The notes: generated by a model not told the origin, from the letters alone. A DNA stretch of 10,790 nt from Comamonas sp. lk (GCA_945901215.1 CAMDKE010000060.1:1-10790); one strand, 5' to 3'. Shown: positions 1 to 6,247, counted from the stretch's first letter. Translations and numbers: made by a program.

Positions 1-290
1 TTGTTTTCGCGCACCACGGCTTTTTGCGCGTCCATCACCTCCTCTTTGGTAAACGGAATATTCATGCGCAGAATCTTGGCGCTGTTGAACAGGCGCTCGG
101 TGTGCTCGGCTAAGCGAAAGATGGCGGTGCCTTGGACGGTGTTGTAGGCGCGCACCCCTTCAAAAGCGCCGCAGCCGTAGTGCAGGGTGTGGCTAAGCAC
201 ATGGATCTTGGCGTCGCGCCATTCGACCATCTGGCCGTCCATCCAGATTTTTCCGTCGCGGTCAGACATGGAGGGGGGCATGGCGGTCAT
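1..290 (-). CDS. ilvE: Branched-chain amino acid aminotransferase, N-terminal part (cut by window edge)
   Basis: This is the first 96 codons of a PLP fold-type IV aminotransferase. The enzyme exchanges the amino group between glutamate and the branched 2-oxo acids, the last step of valine, leucine and isoleucine synthesis in the cytoplasm. The translated start has the IlvE signature order: IWMDGQMVEWRDAKIHVLSH, then LHYGCGAFEGVRAY, then FRLAEHTERLFNSAKIL. The PLP-binding lysine lies beyond the window. Three in-frame ATGs occur at 290, 281 and 269. I chose 290 because AAAGGA (304-299 on the minus strand) sits 8 bases before it. The gene follows the small membrane protein at 337-768 by 46 bp on the same strand, so the two are probably cotranscribed. 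A D-amino-acid transaminase or aminodeoxychorismate lyase of the same fold is less likely given the close match to IlvE. Confidence 0.93.
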   Translation of the reverse strand, partial: MTAMPPSMSDRDGKIWMDGQMVEWRDAKIHVLSHTLHYGCGAFEGVRAYNTVQGTAIFRLAEHTERLFNSAKILRMNIPFTKEEVMDAQKAVVREN

Positions 291-336
291 TGCAGGAATC
301 CTTTGGTGTGTTGGGAAGGCGAGGAAATGCGAGATT

Positions 337-768
337 TTACGGGGCGGCGTCCGCCTCACCATCGGGCGGGCGCACCAGGCTCCAGCTTTGGAGTCGCCCA
401 GCGCGAAACTGGCAGTCCACCGTCGAGCCCGCAGCGTCACGCCAGCAAAAAACTTCCGGCTGCTCGCCTTGGCTTGTGACCGACTCACCCAGTGCGCGGG
501 TCAGCGCCAGCACCTGCAGCAGCGTCATGCCCGCGTGCAACTTGGCGTTGAGCATGACGGCGCTGTCAACAAAACCCTTGGGCCGCCGGGCCGCGCGCTG
601 CATGACCTGCAGCATGCGGGTGAAGTGCAGCAGCGCCCACATCACCAAGGCGCCCAGTGCGGCCGCAACTCCAGGCCAGCCATAGCTGCGGTAAGCCAGC
701 ACGATCAGCACCAGTGCGCCCAAGGGCACCAGGAAGCGCTGGAAGGGCGCGGGGTTTAGAGTTTTCAT
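337..768 (-). CDS. Small two-helix membrane protein of unknown function, upstream of ilvE
   Basis: The product is 143 residues and I do not recognise a named family. Two hydrophobic stretches stand out, residues about 12-27 (FLVPLGALVLIVLAY) and 32-49 (PGVAAALGALVMWALLHF). They are followed by a basic stretch (RMLQVMQRAARRPKG, 51-65), which suggests a helical hairpin in the inner membrane with the rest in the cytoplasm. The soluble C-terminal part (66-143) contains a helix-like segment (NAKLHAGMTLLQVLALTRALGE) and a strand-rich tail with two cysteines (108, 119). The start at 768 was chosen because it directly precedes the hydrophobic part; its ribosome binding site is poor. The reading frame continues open upstream to 1296, but that part is antisense to the dehydrogenase gene and is not protein-like. 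Its position 46 bp before ilvE suggests cotranscription; a functional link to amino acid synthesis is not shown. Confidence 0.72.
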   Translation of the reverse strand: MKTLNPAPFQRFLVPLGALVLIVLAYRSYGWPGVAAALGALVMWALLHFTRMLQVMQRAARRPKGFVDSAVMLNAKLHAGMTLLQVLALTRALGESVTSQGEQPEVFCWRDAAGSTVDCQFRAGRLQSWSLVRPPDGEADAAP

Positions 769-880
769 AGCCAGGATTTTCGCAGCAGTAGCACCCACGG
801 AAAATGCCGCCGCTTTTGCGCCGCCCGCGCTTTGCAAGAGGGATACAGTGTCAGACTCCACCACTGTGCAAGAGCCACCC

Positions 881-1648
881 ATGACCCACGCCAACCAACG
901 TGTCTTGATTACGGCCGCCGCCGCCGGCATTGGCTTGGCCATGTCTGAGGCTTTCCTGGCGGCAGGGGCGAGGGTCTTTATTTGCGATGTGCACGCTGGC
1001 GCGCTACAAGCCGCGCTGGATGCACACCCGACCCTAGGGGGCATGGTCTGCGACGTCAGTGACGAGGAACAGGTGGCCGACTTTTTTGCCAAGGGCACGG
1101 CAACCCTGGGCGGACTCGATATCTTGGTCAGCAACGCCGGCGTGGCCGGCCCGACCGCCAACGTCGAAGACATCTCCTTTGCCGACTGGCGCAGCTGCCT
1201 CGCGGTTAACCTGGATTCGGCGTTTTTGTGCGCCCGCTTGGCCGCGCCGATGTTGCGGGCGCAAGGCAGCGGCTCGATTATCAATATGTCTTCCACTGCG
1301 GGCCTGTTTGGCTTTCCCCGGCGTGCGCCTTATGCCTCGGCAAAGTGGGCGATTCGGGGCCTGACACGCACCCTGGCGCAAGAGCTCGGACCCGCCGGTG
1401 TGCGGGTCAACTGCATTTGCCCGGGCTCAGTCTCGGGCGAGCGCATGGACCGGGTGATTGCCGCCGAGGCAGAAAAGACCGGGCGCAGCGAGGCAGCCGT
1501 GCGCCAGGACATGACCGTGGCGGCCTCACTCAAGACCTTCATCACCCCGCAAGACATTGCCAATCTGGCGCTGTTTATCACCTCAGACGCTGGCGCGCGC
1601 ATTTCTGGCCAAGAGTTAGCTGTCGACGGGCACACCGAAACGCTGTAG
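881..1648 (+). CDS. Short-chain dehydrogenase/reductase (SDR), NAD-type
   Basis: A classical single-domain Rossmann SDR of 255 residues, the usual family length. Visible motifs are TAAAAGIG (11-18) at the cofactor site, Asp36 at the end of strand 2 (favours NAD over NADP), NAG (85-87), Asn110, Ser138, and the catalytic YASAK (Tyr151/Lys155). The Ser-Tyr spacing of 13 is canonical, and PG (181-182) follows. The catalytic tetrad is complete, but the first glycine of the usual TGxxxGxG is alanine. A C-terminal SGQELAVDG matches the usual last strand. Substrate cannot be told from sequence; 3-oxoacyl, sugar or hydroxy-acid reductions are all possible. The reading frame also offers GTG at 848 with a better Shine-Dalgarno (GAGG, 6 bases away). 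I prefer ATG 881 because it puts strand 1 at the normal distance from the N-terminus. The gene is divergent from the 337-768 gene and ends 23 bp from the convergent cytochrome b gene. Confidence 0.88.
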   Translation: MTHANQRVLITAAAAGIGLAMSEAFLAAGARVFICDVHAGALQAALDAHPTLGGMVCDVSDEEQVADFFAKGTATLGGLDILVSNAGVAGPTANVEDISFADWRSCLAVNLDSAFLCARLAAPMLRAQGSGSIINMSSTAGLFGFPRRAPYASAKWAIRGLTRTLAQELGPAGVRVNCICPGSVSGERMDRVIAAEAEKTGRSEAAVRQDMTVAASLKTFITPQDIANLALFITSDAGARISGQELAVDGHTETL

Positions 1649-1671
1649 GACCGGGCATGCAGCCCAAGGCC

Positions 1672-2400
1672 TCAGGCCAGCTGAAACACCGGGCTTGGCC
1701 ACAGCAACGGCGATTGCCCGGGGCCCCGCTGACCATGAAACAGCCCGTGGCTCGTTTGCGCTACGTCCAGTAGCTGCGGTGCGCTGCGCCACTGCAGGTA
1801 CCAAAACGCGGCCACCGCCAGCACCAGTGCCAGCGCCACCGACCACCAGGCCCGCGCAATGCCTTCAGAAACTTTTCCTTGCTTGACGCCGGTGACCATG
1901 GAGCGCGGCAGATTTTCACGGTGCAGGTAACTGGCCACGGCCACACCGACGATATGCACGCCCACCAGCAGCAGCATGGTATTGCCCACGACTTCGTGCA
2001 CCTCGCCCAGCAAATCACCGCCGATCTCGTTGTACACCGCATAACCGCTGGCCACGGTAGCCGCACCCGCCAACAGCATCAACACAATGGCCAAGGCCCC
2101 GGCGGGGTTGTGGCCGATGAAATGCGCCGTGCGGCCCCTCACCAAGCCTTGAACGTAGCTGCGCACGGCGGACGGCCCGCGCACAAAACTACCAAATCGG
2201 GCATACCGGGTACCCAACACACCCCACACCAACCGAAAGCCGATCAAGCCGCCCATGGTGTAGCCCAGCGTGACGTGCAGCAGGCGCCAGATTTCGCTCT
2301 CAGCGCTCAGGTAAGCGCCGACAAAGCTGATCACCAACAACCAGTGGAAGGCGCGCACGGGGGCGTCCCAGACCAGAATTTTGGATTCATAAGAAGCCAT
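1672..2400 (-). CDS. Cytochrome b561-family membrane cytochrome, last gene of SHP-DHC operon
   Basis: A 242-residue membrane protein of the bacterial cytochrome b561 / Ni-Fe hydrogenase cytochrome b type. It opens with the family motif VWDAPVRAFHW (10-20). Membrane segments are visible at about 15-33, 41-62, 98-123, 135-160 and 184-204, one more than the four-helix core. Likely haem ligands are His19, His42, His135 and His149, one or two per core helix; GHNP (96-99) before helix 3 is also typical. The last 38 residues form a proline/glycine-rich tail. AGGA about 6 bases before ATG 2400 supports the start. The gene lies 48 bp downstream of the dihaem cytochrome gene on the same strand. From this context it probably takes electrons from the quinol pool and passes them to the periplasmic dihaem cytochrome c. 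The direction of electron flow is inferred. Confidence 0.9.
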   Translation of the reverse strand: MASYESKILVWDAPVRAFHWLLVISFVGAYLSAESEIWRLLHVTLGYTMGGLIGFRLVWGVLGTRYARFGSFVRGPSAVRSYVQGLVRGRTAHFIGHNPAGALAIVLMLLAGAATVASGYAVYNEIGGDLLGEVHEVVGNTMLLLVGVHIVGVAVASYLHRENLPRSMVTGVKQGKVSEGIARAWWSVALALVLAVAAFWYLQWRSAPQLLDVAQTSHGLFHGQRGPGQSPLLWPSPVFQLA

Positions 2401-2448
2401 GGGCGTCCTGATAGGGTTGCTGATTGGGGTAGCTCGGCCGCAGGCGGT

Positions 2449-2934
2449 TTATTTGGGAATGCGCACTTCGTGCTCGTTGAAGTTGCCCTCGGCGGCATTG
2501 CCGTGGCAGGCGCCGCAGTTCGCCGCCCCGCCAACCGATGCGCGCTTGAACACGGCGACGCTCACTTCATCATGCTGGCGGACAAACCAACCGGATTTGC
2601 TGATCCGGTTATCCGGTGGCGCATCACTGAACCGGCGCCCGGTGCCTGCATTGGCCTGCAGCCAGGTGCTAATTGGCTTGGCGGCGGCGGCGTCGAGCGA
2701 GGCGTCGGTGCCAAAGTGCTTGGTCAAACCGATCATGAGCTGCTGCCACGATGGTGCTGACAGCATGCCCGCCGGATAGGCAATGTGGCAGGCCGCGCAT
2801 TCGGTCTTGTACAAGGGCAGGGGCGCCGGGTTGGAGCGGCCAAAGTCCGCCAAGGCACCACTGGCAAAGCCCAAGGCGGACAAACCGATCAGCAGGGCGA
2901 TGCGCATACGCAAGGAGTTGGTGTTTTTTTTCAT
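2449..2934 (-). CDS. dhc: DHC-type dihaem cytochrome c, periplasmic
   Basis: A 161-residue secreted dihaem cytochrome c. Residues 1-29 form a signal peptide (MKKN start, hydrophobic 12-27, cleavage after ALA before Asp30). Two CxxCH haem sites are present, CAACH (46-50) and CGACH (140-144). The segment from the first haem site, C-ACHIAYPAGMLSAPSW followed by HFG-DASL (73-80), and the W-L--NA segment (91-96) match the dihaem cytochrome c (DHC) family first studied in Rhodobacter sphaeroides. There DHC is the electron donor to the SHP cytochrome. The gene sits directly after the SHP-like gene (16 bp gap) and before the b561 gene, the same set of partners. Shine-Dalgarno is weak, so translation may be coupled to the upstream gene. 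The long open frame upstream of 2934 overlaps the SHP gene in another frame and is not coding. Recognition of the family is from memory of its motifs. Confidence 0.9.
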   Translation of the reverse strand: MKKNTNSLRMRIALLIGLSALGFASGALADFGRSNPAPLPLYKTECAACHIAYPAGMLSAPSWQQLMIGLTKHFGTDASLDAAAAKPISTWLQANAGTGRRFSDAPPDNRISKSGWFVRQHDEVSVAVFKRASVGGAANCGACHGNAAEGNFNEHEVRIPK

Positions 2935-2950
2935 GAGCGACCGTCTGGGT

Positions 2951-3394
2951 TCAGGGTTTGAATGTGAGAAGCCAAGCCAGCACGTCGGCCTTTTCAGCGG
3001 ACGTGCATTCGCGCCGCAGCACGTCGTTGCAGTTGCGGCGGAACCATTTTTCGGTTTTGGCAGCGTCGGTAAAGCGCTCGGGATTGGCCGCCGGGGCCAT
3101 GGGGCGAATGGTTTTGCCTGTGCTGGCGTGCTTGCCCTCCACGCTAGGTTTGGCCCTGTGGCAGGAAGCACAAGTCCATTCATTGCCGTGCTTGGCGGTG
3201 AAAAATGCTTGCCCCGGCGCGGTTTGCGGCGTTTGGCCTGATTGCGCTGCATAGGCGGCGAGCTGGTCGGCCGCCGTTAGTGCCTGGGCAGGCAGTGCCG
3301 CGACAACCGCAGCCAAGATCAGGAGGCCGGCGCCAACGCGCCAGGCACGGCGCTGCAAACCAAGAAAGGGGCTGTTGAGAGAAAGAAATCGCAT
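2951..3394 (-). CDS. shp: SHP-type (sphaeroides haem protein) oxygen-binding monohaem cytochrome c
   Basis: A 147-residue exported monohaem c-type cytochrome. The N-terminus is basic then hydrophobic (19-36) with a probable signal cleavage after AQA (36-38), leaving about 109 residues, close to the size of R. sphaeroides SHP. The haem site is CASCH (75-79). Downstream are GKHASTGKTIRPMAPAANP (87-105), RFTD (107-110), EKWFRRNCNDVL (115-126) and a second cysteine at 130. No methionine is obviously placed as sixth ligand. In SHP the sixth haem ligand is an asparagine that leaves when O2 or NO binds; Asn121 or Asn123 is the candidate here, and Cys122/Cys130 may form the family's disulphide. A strong GGAGG lies 4 bases before ATG 3394. 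First gene of the operon with dhc and cytochrome b561. The SHP call rests on motif memory plus the neighbours; without them it would be called DUF1924-type cytochrome c. Confidence 0.85.
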   Translation of the reverse strand: MRFLSLNSPFLGLQRRAWRVGAGLLILAAVVAALPAQALTAADQLAAYAAQSGQTPQTAPGQAFFTAKHGNEWTCASCHRAKPSVEGKHASTGKTIRPMAPAANPERFTDAAKTEKWFRRNCNDVLRRECTSAEKADVLAWLLTFKP

Positions 3395-3398
3395 AAAA

Positions 3399-3403
3399 CC
3401 TCC
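3399..3403 (-). promoter_or_regulatory. Strong ribosome binding site of shp
   Basis: GGAGG on the minus strand, four bases (TTTT) before the ATG at 3394. It is the best Shine-Dalgarno in the window and fixes the start of the SHP-like gene. Confidence 0.8.
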
Positions 3404-3429
3404 ACGTCAGGAATAGTCTCATGCAGAGG

Positions 3430-3467
3430 TGAAGGAGGCGTAAAGCCCAGATGAAGGTGGCGTATAG
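3430..3467. repeat. Tandem direct repeat upstream of shp, candidate regulator binding site
   Basis: TGAAGGAGGCGTAAAG (3430-3445) and TGAAGGTGGCGTATAG (3452-3467) match at 14 of 16 positions. Their starts are 22 bp apart, about two turns of DNA. Such in-phase direct repeats are typical of OmpR-class response regulator dimers. The repeat lies between the probable -10 element and the shp start codon, in the 180-bp gap between radA and shp, outside any credible gene. Confidence 0.5.
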
Positions 3468-3490
3468 ACCTTTGCTACCCAAGAAGTCAA
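3461..3490 (-). promoter_or_regulatory. Candidate sigma-70 promoter of the shp-dhc-cytochrome b operon
   Basis: On the minus strand TTGACT (3490-3485) is followed after 18 bases by TATACG (3466-3461). Matches to the sigma-70 consensus are 5 of 6 and 4 of 6. Transcription would start near 3454, giving a leader of about 60 bases. The -10 element overlaps the upstream copy of the direct repeat at 3430-3467, so a factor bound there would block this promoter. Alternatively the repeats activate a closer promoter. No experiment supports either. Confidence 0.4.
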
Positions 3491-3513
3491 TCAAGGGTGG
3501 GGCATGCAGGCAT

Positions 3514-3546
3514 GCGCTTGCCGGTGAGCAACATGGTGGCAAGCGC
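3514..3546 (-). terminator. Inverted repeat after radA, possible terminator without T-run
   Basis: GCGCTTGCC (3514-3522) and GGCAAGCGC (3538-3546) form a perfect 9-bp stem with a 15-base loop. The stem begins 28 bases past the radA stop codon. On the radA strand no run of T follows, so it is not a canonical intrinsic terminator. It may stabilise the transcript end, assist termination, or be a protein site. Confidence 0.35.
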
Positions 3547-3574
3547 GCGCCGAGCGCAGGGCAAGTGCGGCAGA

Positions 3575-4942
3575 TCAGCCAAGGCCGCGCACGAGGTTCA
3601 TCGCTTCTTCAACACGCTCTACGGCGTGGATGGTCATACCTTCAATCGGTTTTTTGGGCGCATTGGCCTTGGGCACCACCGCCATGGTGAAACCCAACTT
3701 CGACGCTTCTTTCAGTCGTTCCTGTCCGCGCGGCGCGGGGCGCACCTCACCGGCCAAACCCACTTCGCCAAAAGCAATAAATCCCTTGGGCAGCGGCTTG
3801 CCACGCAGCGAGGAGGTAATGGCCAACATCACCGCCAAGTCTGCGGCGGGTTCGCCAATGCGCACACCGCCTACGGCGTTGATGAATACGTCCTGGTCCA
3901 TGCAGGCTACGCCGGCGTGGCGGTGCAAAACAGCCAGCAGCATGGCCAACCGGTCTTTGTCAAGACCCACGCTCAGGCGGCGCGGGCTGGGGCCGCCACT
4001 GTCAACCAGGGCCTGGATTTCCACCAGCAGCGGGCGCGTACCTTCCAGGGTAACCATCACGCAGCTGCCCGGCACCGGCTCGGCGTGCTGGCTCAGGAAG
4101 ATGGCACTCGGGTTGCTCACGCCCTTGAGGCCGCGCTCGGTCATAGCAAATACGCCCATCTCATTCACGGCCCCAAAGCGGTTCTTGATGGCACGCACCA
4201 GGCGAAACTGGCTGTGTGTGTCGCCCTCAAAATAGAGCACCGTATCGACCATGTGTTCCAACACGCGCGGCCCGGCCAGTGCACCCTCTTTGGTCACGTG
4301 GCCCACCAGCACGATGCACACGCCGCTGGCCTTGGCGGCCCTGGTGAGGTGCGCAGCGCATTCACGCACCTGTGCAACCGATCCCGGCGCCGACGTCAGC
4401 TGGTCGGAGTACACCGTCTGAATCGAATCAATCACCGCCACGTCGGGTTGCTGATCGGCCAAGGTGGCAAGGATTTTTTCCAACTGAATTTCAGCCAGCA
4501 CCCGTACCTGAGAGCCCTCCAGGCCCAGGCGCCTGGACCGCAAAGCGACCTGGGCACCGCTTTCTTCGCCCGTCACATACAAAGTCTTCTTGCCGCTGCG
4601 CTGCAAAGAATCCAGGGCCTGCAAAAGCAAGGTTGACTTGCCAATGCCGGGGTCGCCGCCAATTAACACCACACCGCCTTCGACTATGCCGCCGCCCAGC
4701 ACCCGGTCCAATTCGCCGTGGCCAGTGGGGGTGCGCTCAAAGTCGCTGGCCTCGATGTCGGCCAGAACTGCTACTTCGGCAGTTTTGGCCAGGGAGGCGA
4801 AGCGGTTTTTCACCAGGCTTTCGGGCTGGGGCACCGACTCGATGAGCGTGTTCCAGGCGTTGCAACTCGGACATTTGCCTAACCACTTGGGGCTGGTGCC
4901 GCCGCACTCGGAACAGGTGTAGACGCTTTTTTCTTTGGCCAT
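3575..4942 (-). CDS. radA: DNA repair and recombination ATPase RadA (Sms)
   Basis: A 455-residue RadA, near the usual 450-460. RadA is a RecA-like, DnaB-type hexameric helicase that drives branch migration of recombination intermediates. Domains in order: a C4 zinc finger (Cys10, 13, 24, 27; CSECGGTSPKWLGKCPSC), then a RecA-like ATPase with Walker A GGDPGIGKST (95-104) and Walker B VAVIDS (168-173). The RadA-specific KNRFG (253-257) follows, then a C-terminal Lon-protease-like domain (about 285-455). All key residues are intact. The start MAKEKSVYTC at 4942 is the family's usual start; the open frame runs further upstream, but only through non-conserved sequence. The Shine-Dalgarno is weak. 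The gene is 47 bp downstream of alr on the same strand, so it can be read from the alr promoter. A LexA-box-like palindrome 13 bases before the start codon suggests a second, damage-responsive promoter. Confidence 0.97.
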   Translation of the reverse strand: MAKEKSVYTCSECGGTSPKWLGKCPSCNAWNTLIESVPQPESLVKNRFASLAKTAEVAVLADIEASDFERTPTGHGELDRVLGGGIVEGGVVLIGGDPGIGKSTLLLQALDSLQRSGKKTLYVTGEESGAQVALRSRRLGLEGSQVRVLAEIQLEKILATLADQQPDVAVIDSIQTVYSDQLTSAPGSVAQVRECAAHLTRAAKASGVCIVLVGHVTKEGALAGPRVLEHMVDTVLYFEGDTHSQFRLVRAIKNRFGAVNEMGVFAMTERGLKGVSNPSAIFLSQHAEPVPGSCVMVTLEGTRPLLVEIQALVDSGGPSPRRLSVGLDKDRLAMLLAVLHRHAGVACMDQDVFINAVGGVRIGEPAADLAVMLAITSSLRGKPLPKGFIAFGEVGLAGEVRPAPRGQERLKEASKLGFTMAVVPKANAPKKPIEGMTIHAVERVEEAMNLVRGLG

Positions 4943-4955
4943 GGGCGCGATATTA

Positions 4956-4971
4956 CTGGATGTACATACAG
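4956..4971. promoter_or_regulatory. Candidate LexA (SOS) box in front of radA
   Basis: CTGGATGTACATACAG is an imperfect palindrome with an exact ATGTACAT core and CTG-N10-CAG ends, the spacing of the LexA operator of gamma- and betaproteobacteria (CTGT-N8-ACAG). Read on the minus strand with two flanking bases per side it agrees with the E. coli consensus at 15 of 20 positions by my count. It lies in the alr-radA gap, 13 bases before the radA ATG at 4942. One half-site (CTGG) departs from consensus. LexA itself is not in the window. Confidence 0.5.
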
Positions 4972-4989
4972 ATACCGCCAGGGGCATAG

Positions 4990-6108
4990 CTAATTTTCGA
5001 CCTGTACAGGAACCCGCTGGGCAAGGGCGCACATCAACTCGTAGCCCAGGGTTTGCGCCGCTGCGGCGACGTCGTCAATCGGCAACACTGCTGCGTTGGC
5101 TGCCGCCCCCCACAGGGTGACCTCGCTTCCATCACCGGACAAGGGCACGGGTGTGAGGTCCACCGCAAGCATGTCCATGCTCACCCGACCGAGGGTTCGG
5201 CTGGGCATGCAGTCCACCAGCACCGGCGTGCCGGTGGGGCAAATCCGGGGATAACCATCGGCGTAGCCGCAGGCCACGATGCCAATGCGCATGGGGCGAT
5301 CGGCGACGAACGCCGATCCGTAGCCCACGGTGTCGCCCAGTTCCAGGGTTTGGGTAGCGATGATCCGGGCGCACAGCGTCATAGCGGGCTGCAAGCCCCA
5401 GTCGGCGGCGCTATGCGCAGGATGGTCCGGGGAACTTCCGTACAGCGCAATGCCCGCCCGCACCCAGTCGCTGGCGGGGCCGACGGCACCGGCTGCGCCA
5501 TCGGCATGGATTGCATGGCGCAATACAGCCGCACTGTTATTGGTGCAGCGTTCGCCGGGAAGGTCCGCCGTCGCTGCCTCAAAGACGGCGCTCTGGTGCG
5601 CGATACCACGGGGGCCGTCGGCGTCGCTGAAATGCGTCATGAGGGAAATTTCGTCCACCTGAGGCAATGCGTTCAGGCGCGTCCAGGCTGCGCGGTACTG
5701 GCTTGGGACGAATCCCAGGCGGTTCATGCCGCTGTTCATTTTGAGGAAAACGCGCTGGGGCACATTGGTTTTGTGCGCGGCGAGCATGTCAATTTGCGCT
5801 TCGCAATGGACCGTGTGCCACAGGTCCAGACGGGAACACCACTCCAGGTCACGCAAATCAAACGCGCCTTCGAGCAACAAAATGGGCCCGCGCCAGCCCA
5901 AGGTCCGTAGTCGCTGGGCCTCGTCAAGGTCCAAGAGCGCAAAGCCGTCCGCGCCGCGCAGGCCCTCAAAAACCCGCTCTATGCCATGCCCGTAGGCATT
6001 GGCCTTGACCACCGCCCAGATGCGGGCGTCCGGTGCGCTGCGCTGAACCACCCGGAGGTTGTTGCGCAGCGCCTGCGTGTGTACGACGGCATGAATTGGA
6101 CGGGGCAT
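4990..6108 (-). CDS. alr: Alanine racemase
   Basis: A 372-residue PLP-dependent alanine racemase, which interconverts L- and D-alanine and supplies D-alanine for peptidoglycan. The PLP lysine is Lys35 in VVKANAYGHG (33-42). Arg130 in MNSGMNRLGF, the NSAA motif (191-194), the second catalytic base Tyr263 in TVGYGSAF, and SMDM (310-313) are all present, so the enzyme should be active. The N-terminal part is a TIM barrel and the last third a beta domain. ATG 6108 gives the normal short N-terminus (MPRPIHAVV) before strand 1; Shine-Dalgarno is weak. It is divergent from lplT, with a 150-bp gap holding the promoters, and is followed by radA in the same direction. A catabolic (DadX-like) role is possible, but there is no D-amino-acid dehydrogenase gene nearby. 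Confidence 0.97.
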   Translation of the reverse strand: MPRPIHAVVHTQALRNNLRVVQRSAPDARIWAVVKANAYGHGIERVFEGLRGADGFALLDLDEAQRLRTLGWRGPILLLEGAFDLRDLEWCSRLDLWHTVHCEAQIDMLAAHKTNVPQRVFLKMNSGMNRLGFVPSQYRAAWTRLNALPQVDEISLMTHFSDADGPRGIAHQSAVFEAATADLPGERCTNNSAAVLRHAIHADGAAGAVGPASDWVRAGIALYGSSPDHPAHSAADWGLQPAMTLCARIIATQTLELGDTVGYGSAFVADRPMRIGIVACGYADGYPRICPTGTPVLVDCMPSRTLGRVSMDMLAVDLTPVPLSGDGSEVTLWGAAANAAVLPIDDVAAAAQTLGYELMCALAQRVPVQVEN

Positions 6109-6178
6109 GGTGCGACTTTGATAGGGTGTGGCCGACGGCAGGCCGGAGCAGTGGTGCCGATTTTGGCATCGACTTGCA

Positions 6179-6187
6179 TGCTATAAC
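6179..6187 (+). promoter_or_regulatory. Candidate extended -10 promoter for lplT
   Basis: TGCTATAAC has the TGn extension followed by TATAAC (5 of 6 matches to TATAAT). No good -35 sits at the right distance; TTGGCA (6163-6168) is only 13 bases upstream, but extended -10 promoters can do without one. Transcription would start near 6194, giving a leader of about 65 bases before the lplT ATG at 6259. Confidence 0.35.
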
Positions 6188-6196
6188 CCGTGCACT

Positions 6197-6208
6197 GTGA
6201 AGTTTCAC
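6197..6208. repeat. Short inverted repeat GTGAA-N2-TTCAC in the alr-lplT gap
   Basis: GTGAAGTTTCAC has two 5-base complementary arms separated by two bases. It sits just downstream of the candidate lplT -10 element, where a bound repressor would act. Its shortness allows chance occurrence. Confidence 0.25.
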
Positions 6209-6232
6209 TCCCCCACTCTACTGCTCGAGCAC

Positions 6233-6247
6233 TGCCAGCGTCTGGCA
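6233..6247 (+). repeat. Hairpin in the lplT leader
   Basis: TGCCAG-CGT-CTGGCA forms a 6-bp stem with a 3-base loop. It ends 11 bases before the lplT ATG, where a Shine-Dalgarno would normally be, and no Shine-Dalgarno is visible. A second palindrome, GCTCGAGC (6223-6230), is next to it. It could affect ribosome access. Confidence 0.35.

Noticed and set aside
845..867. ACAGTG/CACTGT inverted repeat around the GTG before the dehydrogenase
   Set aside because: A 6-bp stem with 11-base loop and no other supporting signal; too weak to call an operator.
769..1296. N-terminal extension of the small membrane protein frame
   Set aside because: It is antisense to the dehydrogenase gene and reads as low-information alanine-rich sequence; the protein-like part begins at ATG 768.
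1649..1671. Shared terminator between the convergent dehydrogenase and cytochrome b genes
   Set aside because: The 23-bp gap holds no stem with a T-run; only a trivial GGCC-TCA-GGCC pairing lies next to it.
2935..3252. N-terminal extension of the dihaem cytochrome frame
   Set aside because: It overlaps the SHP-like gene in another frame and would bury the signal peptide, which begins at ATG 2934.
3497..4636. Open frame of 379 codons on the plus strand
   Set aside because: It is antisense to radA, whose motifs are unmistakable; the translation is His/Gln-rich shadow sequence with no domain.
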